From contig NZ_AP022616.1 in assembly GCF_010731115.1 (NCBI RefSeq), positions 3,844,001-3,908,000 on the forward strand: a stretch of DNA of 64,000 nt. Direction: 5' to 3'. The DNA comes from Mycolicibacterium phocaicum. Its GTDB lineage: Bacteria > Actinomycetota > Actinomycetes > Mycobacteriales > Mycobacteriaceae. Position numbers and translations under genes: made by a program. The notes under the pieces were generated by a model. The model was not told the origin of the DNA and ran no database searches. It saw nothing but the letters and a program-made list of their open reading frames with translations. Positions 8,006 through 15,155 of the stretch are shown here, piece after piece. Each line of letters begins with the position of its first letter. Position 1 is the stretch's first letter.

Positions 8006-9240
8006 GCGGCGGCGTCCTTACCCTCGCCGCGCCGGTCGTCGCTGGTGCCATACCGGTGGTGGAGCTCTCCGCTGTCGACGACGTACACGGTGTGGCGCTC
8101 GTCCTCGGCGTCGGCGTAGAAGCCCACGAGTTTCTTGTAGCGGACAATGGCGAGGTTGGCGGTGATGGCGTTGAGTTCGTCGACTTGGAGGTTGGTGTCG
8201 TATTCGGCGTCCTCGCCGACGAAGTAGGAGATCAGGCCGTCCTTTGCAATGTGCTCGCTCCGTCCGGGGGTGGACGTGGTGATGCGGAGCTGGCCGTTGA
8301 TCCCGCCTGGGTCCTTACTCAGGCCGACGCCGGTGTCGATGAAGGGAATGCCGTTGGCAGTGAGGGTCTGCACGATGGTGCTCTTATGCGGTCCTGTGTC
8401 CATCGCGAGGAACACGAAGGTCGCATCGAGAACCTCGTTGACGTTCTCAGCGGTGACTTCGACGGGGTGCGGGACGATACCGCGGCGCATGGCGGAGTAC
8501 TTCGCGGTGTAGTAGTCCACTTTCGTCATTCCGGCGGCGAGGTCGTCGATGCTCGCGGCGCCGGGGGCGCGGAAAGCGTTGTGGGACCGGAAGAAGTCGC
8601 CATCATAGAGGTGGATGGTTAGGGCTGGGGTCTTAACGAGGGCGTCGAGAAGGTGCGCGCCTGTGCCACCGACACCGACGATGACTACCTTCTCGAGGGC
8701 GAGCCGGCGGTTCAACTCGGTGATGCCCGCGCGGCTGGAGAAGGTATCGACGTAGAGGAATACTCCGTCGTCCTCGTCTGTCTGCAACGGCTTGCAGGTG
8801 TACGGGGTGGCGTCCGGGTCGATGGACTGGGCGGGCCCGGTGATTATTGCGGCGTAGTAGGTCACCTTCTCGTAGAAGTCGGCATAGCCGCCGGGCTGCT
8901 GCGAGAAGGCGGGCTTTTGGGAGAAGCCGCAGGTGCCGGTGAGCTCGGCACTGGCGACCCATTTCTCGACGCCGTCGTTGACCAGGCCGTCTATGACCTG
9001 GCCGTTCTTGTCGCGTGGGACGCCACCGACGAAGCACATGACGTGGGTACTGGGTGCGGTGGTGGTGGTGCCGCTCAAGTCCAGTGGGCAGAGGAGCGAA
9101 CCTCGCTGGACCTGAGCGGCATCATCGACGAAGGGGATGTCGTCGACGACCAGGAACCCATTGACCACACGGACAGTGAAGCCGTCCTGGATCAGCCGGG
9201 TCAGATCAGGGCTGTTACGAACGAGTCGTGAGCCGGACAT
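8002..9240 (-). CDS. E1-like ThiF-family adenylyltransferase with N-terminal DUF6791-like domain
   Basis: The 412-residue protein should activate the C-terminus of the ubiquitin-like protein encoded just upstream by adenylation. The C-terminal half is a ThiF/E1 Rossmann domain: VVIVGVGGTGAHLLDAL (ATP-binding glycine loop, about residue 190), LYDGDFFRSHNAFR (the Asp and Arg that contact ATP), and FVFLAMDTGPHK. The N-terminal 170 residues carry HVMCFVGGVPRDKNG, YADFYEKVTYYAAII and TFSSRAGI, which I associate with DUF6791. No cysteine occurs after about residue 155, so the adenylating domain has no catalytic or zinc-binding cysteine. The start at 9240 overlaps the end of the preceding gene by 26 bases. 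Confidence 0.86.
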   Translation of the reverse strand: MSGSRLVRNSPDLTRLIQDGFTVRVVNGFLVVDDIPFVDDAAQVQRGSLLCPLDLSGTTTTAPSTHVMCFVGGVPRDKNGQVIDGLVNDGVEKWVASAELTGTCGFSQKPAFSQQPGGYADFYEKVTYYAAIITGPAQSIDPDATPYTCKPLQTDEDDGVFLYVDTFSSRAGITELNRRLALEKVVIVGVGGTGAHLLDALVKTPALTIHLYDGDFFRSHNAFRAPGAASIDDLAAGMTKVDYYTAKYSAMRRGIVPHPVEVTAENVNEVLDATFVFLAMDTGPHKSTIVQTLTANGIPFIDTGVGLSKDPGGINGQLRITTSTPGRSEHIAKDGLISYFVGEDAEYDTNLQVDELNAITANLAIVRYKKLVGFYADAEDERHTVYVVDSGELHHRYGTSDDRRGEGKDAAA

Positions 9241-9496
9241 TGAATTCCGTACCCTTCTTCTTCACCGTCACCGACTCACCGGCCACGAGCGTGCCGCTGG
9301 CCCTGCCGCCGTGGGACGGATCTGCATGCCGGTAGCTGACGGTGAACATAGCCGCCGGGTCGTGGCCCGGGAAGGCAAGCTCTCCCAGCTGTTCGTAGGT
9401 GATCGCGTCGTGGTCCAAGGCCGTCTCAGTGCCGTTGATCACGACCTCGAACTCCTTGTCCTGCTTCTTGCTCAGCGCTTGGGCGTCCGCCGTCAT
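9215..9496 (-). CDS. Single-domain ubiquitin-like protein (multiubiquitin family)
   Basis: The 93-residue protein has about 15 polar N-terminal residues and one beta-grasp domain: FEVVINGTETALDHDAITYE, LAFPGHDPAAMFTVSYRHAD, GTLVAGESVTVKKKGTEFNV, ending RLTTRS. The order and wording match the multiubiquitin (Multi_ubiq) family, whose repeats end in a TDRS-like tail rather than Gly-Gly. Here there is only one copy of the domain. It starts at ATG 9496 after GGAGAACTGCC and is the first gene of the operon with the E1-like and DUF6527-like genes. It is the presumed modifier. Targets are unknown. Confidence 0.86.
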   Translation of the reverse strand: MTADAQALSKKQDKEFEVVINGTETALDHDAITYEQLGELAFPGHDPAAMFTVSYRHADPSHGGRASGTLVAGESVTVKKKGTEFNVRLTTRS

Positions 9497-9519
9497 GGCA
9501 GTTCTCCGTCCATTGTGGG

Positions 9520-9536
9520 CACTCGCGTGGCGAGTG
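9520..9536. promoter_or_regulatory. Palindrome in Ubl/toxin divergent region, first
   Basis: CACTCGC-GTG-GCGAGTG is a perfect 7-bp inverted repeat 23 bases upstream of the ubiquitin-like gene start. It lies between the divergent operon and the toxin gene and could be an operator for the XRE antitoxin. This role is inferred. Confidence 0.5.
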
Positions 9537-9560
9537 TTATTAGTTTAATAGTAGCATGGA

Positions 9561-9579
9561 CATCACCGATACGGTGATG
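9561..9579. promoter_or_regulatory. Palindrome in Ubl/toxin divergent region, second
   Basis: CATCACCG-ATA-CGGTGATG is a perfect 8-bp inverted repeat in the same divergent region. An AT-rich stretch (TTATTAGTTTAATAGTAG, 9537-9554) between the two palindromes is a likely promoter core. The site could control the toxin-antitoxin pair, the Ubl operon, or both. Confidence 0.5.
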
Positions 9580-9677
9580 ACGACATGGCGAGTAGGCGAC
9601 GGCGCGTGTCGGTCATTGCATGTGCCGACCGCGCGGTACTGTGCGCGTGATGGCGATGCGAAGTCATCAGCCGATGG

Positions 9678-9983
9678 GTGATGGAGAGCAGACGCGTGGA
9701 GCGGGAGTATCTGGACGGGGACCTACGGCGCCTCGCCGCTGATCCCGACTTCCGGCCGGCGGGCTGGAGCGACCGGGAGGTTCGGGAGTTCCACCGTCTT
9801 GTTCAGTGCGTACGTGCCGCACACGTTGAAAGTGATTTGCGGAACTTGCGCGTACTGCGGATCGTGCCTGACAACTCCGGCGACTCCACGAGGGCCCGGG
9901 CCACGTTGGGCTCGGCCCGCGTTATTGAGCTGACGTTCAAGAATTCCGGGAGCCACAGCGCTGTGGTCTTCGGGATCCTTTGA
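9678..9983 (+). CDS. RelE/ParE-superfamily (HigB-like) toxin
   Basis: The 101-residue protein has the size and layout of a HigB/RelE toxin: helical N-terminus (SDREVREFHRLVQCVRAA) followed by strands DLRNLRVLRIVPDN, SARVIELTFKN and AVVFGIL. Such toxins cut mRNA on the ribosome. Sequence likeness is weak, and the call leans on size, the strand pattern and the gene order (toxin first, HigA-type antitoxin next). The start is GTG 9678 or the ATG directly after it. No strong ribosome binding site is visible. The stop lies 23 bases before the antitoxin start. Confidence 0.6.
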   Translation: MMESRRVEREYLDGDLRRLAADPDFRPAGWSDREVREFHRLVQCVRAAHVESDLRNLRVLRIVPDNSGDSTRARATLGSARVIELTFKNSGSHSAVVFGIL

Positions 9984-10006
9984 TTTGCAGAGATGGAAGC
10001 CCAGCG

Positions 10007-11104
10007 ATGACCAACACCACACACGACCCGCTACCGATCGACCAGACACCAGTCGGTGAACTTCTGGGTGACGAATTAGAGGCCCGAGGTTGGTCTCAGG
10101 CTGACTTCGCTGCCGTGATCGATCGTCCTACCCAATTTGTGTCCGAGATCGTGACGGGCAAGAAGGAAATCACCCGAGAGTCGGCCGCCCAAATCGGCGC
10201 GGCCCTATCGCTCTCGCCGGAATTCTGGTTGAAACTCCAGGACCAGTATCTCCTTGCCGAGCAGGCAAGGAACTCAGCGACGCAGGCCAAACTCGAAGAC
10301 GTACGCCGCCGCGCACGATTGAACCAGCTCGCCCCAATTCAACTTCTGCAGAAGCGAAAGATCCTCTCGGGTTCGACGCTGGATGAGCTAGAGGCTGAAG
10401 TAATGGAACTCCTCGAACTCGATTCGATTGACAGCCAGCCCGGGTTCGCAACAGCCGCCAAACGCACTAACCACGGCGAAGACATGAGCATGCTCCAGCA
10501 AGCCTGGGTCGCCTGCGTTCGCAAACGTGCCAGGAAGCTACCTCCGGTCGGTGAGTATTCGTCTAAGAAGCTCGCCGCACTCGCCTCATTACTACCGCGG
10601 TCAGTCAGAACAGCTGAGGACTTTGCAATGCTCCCGGACCAATTTAGGGGTGCCGGTGTCCAGCTCGTCTACGTCGAAGCGCTACCAGGCGCCAAGATCG
10701 ACGGATGCGCCATGTTCGTAGATGGACACCCGATCATCGGGCTATCTGGACGCGGTAAACGGCTCGACAAAGTTCTGTTCACCCTGCTCCACGAGATTGC
10801 GCACATCCTCGGTGGGCACGTGGACACCGAACTCATCGTCGAAGAATTGGATGACGGTCATGCGCAGGAATCGGTACGTGAGAGGGAGGCGAACGACGGT
10901 GCCGCCGGGTGGATCTTCCCGAACGGGTACCCATCAGTCCCCTCGCGGATCAGCGCGCCCTGGGTAGATCAGACTGCAGCCGAACTTGGCCTTGCGCGCA
11001 TCATGTTGGTTGGCCAATTGCAGAAGCGGGGTCGCTTGGATTGGCGGACCACACTGGCCAAGAATGCACCCTCGGTAAGCGAAGTTCTTCCGCATTGGCG
11101 GTAG
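10007..11104 (+). CDS. HigA-type XRE antitoxin fused to ImmA/IrrE metalloprotease
   Basis: The 365-residue protein joins two domains. Residues about 12-80 are a HigA-like XRE helix-turn-helix (LEARGWSQADFAAVIDRPTQ, then SPEFWLKLQDQYLLAEQ). Residues about 200-330 are an ImmA/IrrE peptidase with the zinc motif HEIAH in LFTLLHEIAHILGGH. ImmA/IrrE proteases cleave repressors in response to stress, and in such fusions the protease may act on its own regulatory system. The middle contains a basic helical linker (RKRARKLPPV). ATG 10007 is chosen over the TTG at 9980, because it follows GATGGAAG and does not overlap the toxin. Confidence 0.85.
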   Translation: MTNTTHDPLPIDQTPVGELLGDELEARGWSQADFAAVIDRPTQFVSEIVTGKKEITRESAAQIGAALSLSPEFWLKLQDQYLLAEQARNSATQAKLEDVRRRARLNQLAPIQLLQKRKILSGSTLDELEAEVMELLELDSIDSQPGFATAAKRTNHGEDMSMLQQAWVACVRKRARKLPPVGEYSSKKLAALASLLPRSVRTAEDFAMLPDQFRGAGVQLVYVEALPGAKIDGCAMFVDGHPIIGLSGRGKRLDKVLFTLLHEIAHILGGHVDTELIVEELDDGHAQESVREREANDGAAGWIFPNGYPSVPSRISAPWVDQTAAELGLARIMLVGQLQKRGRLDWRTTLAKNAPSVSEVLPHWR

Positions 11105-11811
11105 CGGACTGACCGGAAGGGCTGTGCACATCGATGCAGACGATCATCCGATGCGCACCCCGCTGTATGGGGATTGGTCAGGCGGTGACTGAAATGAGCG
11201 AATTCCCTGGTTTGTGCATGCGATACCATGAAGGTGCCCCGGACTAGCAGACACCGGGGCACCAAGCTTCTTCTCTCGGCAAACGCGTTCGTTGCGTGTG
11301 GTCCTGGTCTGGCGCTCCGTTCAATTCGGTGCTACAGGTCGTATCCGTCTGCAGTGTTCTTGGTTCCGCAGTAGTGGTCCCCGTGCTGGAGACAGTCATT
11401 AGCGACCTAGGTAATCGCAACATGTCCAGCAACGAAGGCAACTCGAAGGGGGCCCGCATGGTTCGTAAATTTTGGTTTGCGATAAAGAACATCTGGTACG
11501 GCCTTACAGGGTCGCTCCTGGCCATGACCAGACGCAACGAACCCACCGTAGACGCATAGGGCTGACTTAGCAGCCGACGTTCGCGAATCGCGCCGTCACG
11601 TGACGCAAGTGGGGTCCTCGCACGAGATTGCCTGCTGGCTCAAGCGGCTCGGCTCCCTTAAGGCCCAAAATGCCTGTTGAAGAAATGCCAAAATTCCGAG
11701 ACACGACCGCGATGACACGACGTGAGACAACTTGCATAACCGCAGTTCAGGGCATCGGCAGATGTCACGGAATTTGAGACCCTACAACTTGTGGGAGCTG
11801 AACGTGAGAAC
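11105..11811. other. Gap with hairpin and one doubtful small ORF
   Basis: Apart from the hairpin at 11233-11263, little is visible. A possible 33-residue peptide (11458-11559, MVRKFWFAIKNIWYG start) follows AAGGGGG at good spacing and has a hydrophobic stretch with aromatic residues. It can extend upstream to an ATG at 11422. I cannot confirm it as a gene. The interval lies between the island genes and the MBL gene and may hold the island boundary. Confidence 0.4.
11233..11263. terminator. Strong GC hairpin after the toxin-antitoxin genes
   Basis: GGTGCCCCGG (11233-11242) pairs perfectly with CCGGGGCACC (11254-11263) across an 11-base loop. It lies 130 bases after the antitoxin-protease stop. 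There is no T-tract, as is common for mycobacterial terminators, so a role other than termination remains possible. Confidence 0.55.
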
Positions 11812-12459
11812 CTACAAGAGAGTCGACGCTGCCTGAGCCACGCAATCGGACCAACGCTGCCCGCTGAGCGCATGAACTCCCACGGCGTTCGGGGTGGCGC
11901 TGGATATCACGACGTCGGGTTCCAGCGTCGCCAATAGATCGAGGGTTGCCGCGAACTCGGTTGGGTCGCTGAACCCTTCGAAGAAGCCGGCGGCCCAGTC
12001 ACCCGATGCATTGCGGAACAGTGTGTCTCCGGTGAACAGATATGTGCCCTGCGTGCCGTTGACCAGGTAACACTTGCTCCCGGGTGAATGTCCGGGCGTC
12101 GGAATGATTTCGACGCCGTTGGCATCCACATGGCGGCTAGTCAGCGGCACATCGATGTGGGCGTGCTGGCCGATCTCCAACAGTTCTGCCGCCGGCGCGT
12201 GCAGTCGCGTGCTGAACCGCTGTGCGATCTGCGTGAGCGCGGGACCGGCCTCGTCGCGGTGCGAGAGGTATTGGTCGGAGACGCCGCCGAGCGCGGCGAT
12301 CTCGTCGAGGTCGGTGTTCCCGGGCATCGAGTAGAACAGCGCATTGTGTTGCGGAGCGGCGGCCCAGAGGTACGCGTGCGTGCTGTATGCGGGTGATGGT
12401 GAATGCGTCCTGGTTTCCCACAGGTCGTCATGAACTTTGCGCATGATTCGATGGTTCAT
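11812..12459 (-). CDS. MBL-fold hydrolase
   Basis: The 215-residue protein has the metallo-beta-lactamase layout, with LSHRDEAGPAL in the metal-site position, then TPGHSPGSKCYLVNG (metal His) and LFTGDTLFRNASGDW. The first motif reads S-H-R-D-E where most enzymes have H-x-H-x-D-H, so one usual histidine is replaced. The substrate is unknown. Start ATG 12459 is chosen, with 12438 (MRKVHDDLW) as an alternative. The gene is divergent from the ArsR unit, and one of the three operator-like palindromes touches its start, so the ArsR protein probably controls it too. Confidence 0.8.
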   Translation of the reverse strand: MNHRIMRKVHDDLWETRTHSPSPAYSTHAYLWAAAPQHNALFYSMPGNTDLDEIAALGGVSDQYLSHRDEAGPALTQIAQRFSTRLHAPAAELLEIGQHAHIDVPLTSRHVDANGVEIIPTPGHSPGSKCYLVNGTQGTYLFTGDTLFRNASGDWAAGFFEGFSDPTEFAATLDLLATLEPDVVISSATPNAVGVHALSGQRWSDCVAQAASTLL

Positions 12460-12460
12460 C

Positions 12461-12476
12461 CTCAACCAAGGTTGAG
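12461..12476. promoter_or_regulatory. Operator-like palindrome, copy 1
   Basis: CTCAACC-AA-GGTTGAG is a perfect inverted repeat immediately upstream of the MBL gene start. It shares the CTCAACCAA half site with the copies at 12529 and 12576. Confidence 0.65.
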
Positions 12477-12528
12477 ATCAAGGCCTGCGCTCAGTTGCGG
12501 TCGTTGACGGACGTCACGACGCATCGTA

Positions 12529-12546
12529 CTCAACCAAAGGGTTGAC
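12529..12546. promoter_or_regulatory. Operator-like palindrome, copy 2
   Basis: CTCAACCAAAGGGTTGAC has half sites CTCAACC and GGTTGAC around AAAG. The preceding TCGTA is shared with copy 3, so TCGTACTCAACCAAA is a 15-base direct repeat 47 bases apart. Confidence 0.65.
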
Positions 12547-12575
12547 AACGGTCGCAGCGAGCGCGCACACTCGTA

Positions 12576-12593
12576 CTCAACCAAATAGTTGAG
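12576..12593. promoter_or_regulatory. Operator-like palindrome, copy 3, at ArsR start
   Basis: CTCAACCAAATAGTTGAG overlaps the ribosome binding site (GAGGAAGG) of the ArsR-family gene at 12601. This position fits autorepression by the ArsR protein. Confidence 0.65.
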
Positions 12594-12600
12594 GAAGGCG

Positions 12601-12957
12601 ATGACGGATCAGCTCTCGAAAGTATTTGCGGCACTGAGCGATCCGCTCCGTCGGGACATCGTGACCCGGTTGACGACGGCTGACGCCACGGTCAGCGAAC
12701 TCGCCGAACCGTACGACGTCAGCATGCAGGCGGTCTCCAAGCACCTCAAAGTGCTCGAGGATGCGGGGCTGGTCAGCCGCGGCCGCGCGGCGCAGACGCG
12801 GCCGGTGCACTTGGAAGCGCAGGTGTTCGACCTGATGACGAAATGGATCGAGCGCTACCAACGGCAGGCCGAACAGCGGTATCAGCGCCTGGATGCGGTG
12901 CTGGCAGAGATGAATGACACCGAAGCGAAACCACGACGAAAGGGCAGAGCATCATGA
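12601..12957 (+). CDS. ArsR-family repressor
   Basis: The 118-residue winged-helix repressor has LSDPLRRDIVTRLTTADATV followed by the recognition helix VSMQAVSKHLKVLEDAGLVS and the wing RGRAAQTRPVHLE. The tail is basic. No arsenic-type cysteine pair is present. The partner gene is an AHSA1 protein overlapping by 4 bases (ATGA), a pairing common in actinobacteria. ATG 12601 is preferred over the TTG at 12589 because GAGGAAGG lies just before it. Three palindromes upstream suggest control of itself and of the divergent MBL gene. Confidence 0.92.
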   Translation: MTDQLSKVFAALSDPLRRDIVTRLTTADATVSELAEPYDVSMQAVSKHLKVLEDAGLVSRGRAAQTRPVHLEAQVFDLMTKWIERYQRQAEQRYQRLDAVLAEMNDTEAKPRRKGRAS

Positions 12958-13427
12958 ACACAGCGCAGGCCGTCATCGAGGCCGACAAGGATGTTCCGCT
13001 CATCCGCATCACCCGTGATTTCCGTGCTACCCCAGCACAATTGATGAAGGCGCACACCGACCCGGAGTTGTTCGCCCGTTGGGTCGGGCCTGACGGGATG
13101 GACACCCGGATTCTGGAGTGGGACGCCCGAGACGGGGGTAGTTGGCGCTATGTCGCGGCCCGCGACGGCCAGGAGTACGGGTTCCGCGGTTGCTTCCACA
13201 CCGTGGCCGAGGACAAGATCGTGCAGACCTTCACCTTCGAGGGCATGCCCGACGATGTCTCCCTCGAGACGTTGTGGTTCGAGGATTTGGGTGATGGCCG
13301 CACCCGGCTGCACGCACAGTCATTGGTGGACAGCTTCGTGGGACGCGACGCCTGGCTGGCCTCCGGGATGGAGACGGGGGTCGACCAGGGCTACGCGAAA
13401 CTCGACGCACTGATCGGCGAACTCTGA
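12954..13427 (+). CDS. AHSA1/SRPBCC-domain protein
   Basis: The 157-residue protein is an Aha1-C-like SRPBCC (START-fold) protein: RITRDFRATPAQLMKAHTDP, ELFARWVGPDGM, GSWRYVAARDGQEYGFRG, and the terminal helix DQGYAKLDALIGEL. These proteins form a hydrophobic pocket, but the ligand is unknown. It is translationally coupled to the ArsR gene and probably co-regulated. Confidence 0.9.
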   Translation: MNTAQAVIEADKDVPLIRITRDFRATPAQLMKAHTDPELFARWVGPDGMDTRILEWDARDGGSWRYVAARDGQEYGFRGCFHTVAEDKIVQTFTFEGMPDDVSLETLWFEDLGDGRTRLHAQSLVDSFVGRDAWLASGMETGVDQGYAKLDALIGEL

Positions 13428-13432
13428 TCGCC

Positions 13433-14008
13433 ATGGTTGCCCTGAACAAGCTCACGCCCGCCGACCGGCACCGCGCCATTGCCGCTGGGTTCACTGAACA
13501 TGCTGCCGCAGTAGAGGATTGGACAGTTCCGACGCCGGTGACGGACTGGACCGCGGGCGACGTCGTCGAGCATCTGATCGGGTGGTTCAGCGGATTCCTC
13601 AGCGCGGGCGGCGTCGCATTGCCTGTTGGCCCGCCCGTCGCTGACGATCCGCTCGCGGCATGGATCGGACATACCGCGGCCGTGCAGACGCTGCTCGACA
13701 GCGAAACAGCCGACGGTGACTTCAGCCATCCGATGGCCGGTACCCACCGGCTTGCCGACGCTATCGACCGGTTCTATACCGCCGACGTGTACATGCACAC
13801 CTGGGATCTGGCCTCCTCCATCGGCCGGAACTCCGGGCTGGACCCCGAATTCGCCGAGCAGATGCTCGCCGGCATGGTTGAAATAGAGGACCTGCTGCGC
13901 TCATCGGGGCAGTACGGACCGCCCGTCCCGGTGGCGGACGATGGCGACCCGGTGACCCGGCTGATGGGGTTCATCGGTCGGGACCCGGCCTGGTTGAGCA
14001 CGCGATGA
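13433..14008 (+). CDS. TIGR03086-family metal-binding protein (DinB-like)
   Basis: The 191-residue protein has the mycothiol-maleylpyruvate-isomerase/DinB-type four-helix layout: TPVTDWTAGDVVEHLIGWFSGF with the first metal His, and later DVYMHTWDLASSIGRNSGLDP with the last. Relatives in actinobacteria include mycothiol-dependent transferases. The exact reaction is unknown. It lies 5 bases after the AHSA1 gene and is probably the third gene of the ArsR operon. Confidence 0.87.
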   Translation: MVALNKLTPADRHRAIAAGFTEHAAAVEDWTVPTPVTDWTAGDVVEHLIGWFSGFLSAGGVALPVGPPVADDPLAAWIGHTAAVQTLLDSETADGDFSHPMAGTHRLADAIDRFYTADVYMHTWDLASSIGRNSGLDPEFAEQMLAGMVEIEDLLRSSGQYGPPVPVADDGDPVTRLMGFIGRDPAWLSTR

Positions 14009-14156
14009 CGTGCGATCCGGCTGTGTCGGCCTGACAGATCATCGGTCTCTCGGTTGGACAGGCCAGGCGCCCCTTTTGTAGCCTCCTCGACAACGAAGGC
14101 ACATGGACAGTCGGCTCGACGGAGCAGACGTCGCCAGCGTCAAAGGATGCGCAGTC

Positions 14157-15134
14157 TTGAAGGTTCACTCACCGCTTGTGGCGAATAACGCCGCTCACAA
14201 GCCGGTGGTCGGCGCCCTCGCCGGACTGGTGGCCCTGAGCGTGGTGTGGGGTGGCGTCGCGCACGCCGACCCGCCCCAGGACGGCTTAGCGCAGCTCAAT
14301 GAGCTGTCCCGTCAGGCCGAACAGCTGTCGGAGACCATCCGCAACGCGCAGCCCGATCTCGACGCGAAGCTCAAGTCGCTGAGCCAGGCGGACAAGAAGC
14401 ACGCCGACGATCTCGCCGGTGTCGAGGCGACCAAAGCCCAGCTGAACACCTACCAGCAGGACGTTGACCAGTATGCCGCCGCGGCCTACATGGGCGGGCG
14501 AACCGACGGCGTCAGTGCCATCTTGACCGCGTCGTCGCCCTCGAACCTGATCGACACCCTGGCAGTCCAGCGGGTGGTGGGTACCGAGATCTCCGAGCAG
14601 ATGCGGGGCTTCCGCCAGGCATACCAGGAGGCGCAGGCCGTCGAGGAGGCCTCGGCAAAGTCCGCGGCTGACGCGAAGGCGGCCGTCGACGCGGCCGCTG
14701 CGGTGCGAGCGGACCTGCAGAACATGCGGGCCCGGCTGCGGAAGCAGATGGCCGCTGTCACCGCGACCTACGCCGCGTTGTCCCCGGACCAGCAGGCGGG
14801 GCTGGTTCTCCCGACAGCCGCCGTCACGGCGGCGTTGGGTCCGATCGCGCCGATCCCCACGGTCGGGATGAGCGGTCTGGTACCCAATGCAAGGGTGATC
14901 GTGGACTACATCATGGCCACCTACCCCGGCGTGAAGTCGATTGGTGGCGTCCGCGCGGATCGGCTTCCCGACCACCCGAGCGGGCATGCGGTGGACATCA
15001 TGATCGGCTCGGACATGTCTCTCGGGGACGAGATAAGGGCCGACCTCGAGAGTCAGGCGGGACGCTTCGGCATCTCCTACACGATGTGGCGGGTGGCTGC
15101 CCACTTCGACCACGTCCACGTCACCGTCTCCTGA
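14157..15134 (+). CDS. Secreted coiled-coil protein with ARB_07466-like C-terminal domain
   Basis: Starting from TTG 14157 (AAGGA upstream) the protein has 325 residues and a Sec signal peptide ending VAHA before DPPQ. Residues about 45-220 form a long alanine/glutamine-rich coiled coil as in PcsB/RipA-type cell-wall proteins (LSRQAEQLSETIRNAQPDLD). The C-terminal 85 residues (GLVPNARVIVDYIM, SGHAVDIMI, HFDHVHVTVS) carry conserved His/Asp positions of the ARB_07466-like domain, which resembles D-Ala-D-Ala peptidase-type zinc folds. A role in peptidoglycan or the cell surface is likely but unproven. An upstream start at ATG 14103 would bury the signal peptide. Confidence 0.82.
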   Translation: MKVHSPLVANNAAHKPVVGALAGLVALSVVWGGVAHADPPQDGLAQLNELSRQAEQLSETIRNAQPDLDAKLKSLSQADKKHADDLAGVEATKAQLNTYQQDVDQYAAAAYMGGRTDGVSAILTASSPSNLIDTLAVQRVVGTEISEQMRGFRQAYQEAQAVEEASAKSAADAKAAVDAAAAVRADLQNMRARLRKQMAAVTATYAALSPDQQAGLVLPTAAVTAALGPIAPIPTVGMSGLVPNARVIVDYIMATYPGVKSIGGVRADRLPDHPSGHAVDIMIGSDMSLGDEIRADLESQAGRFGISYTMWRVAAHFDHVHVTVS

Positions 15135-15155
15135 TTTCACGAGTATGGCGCGCTA

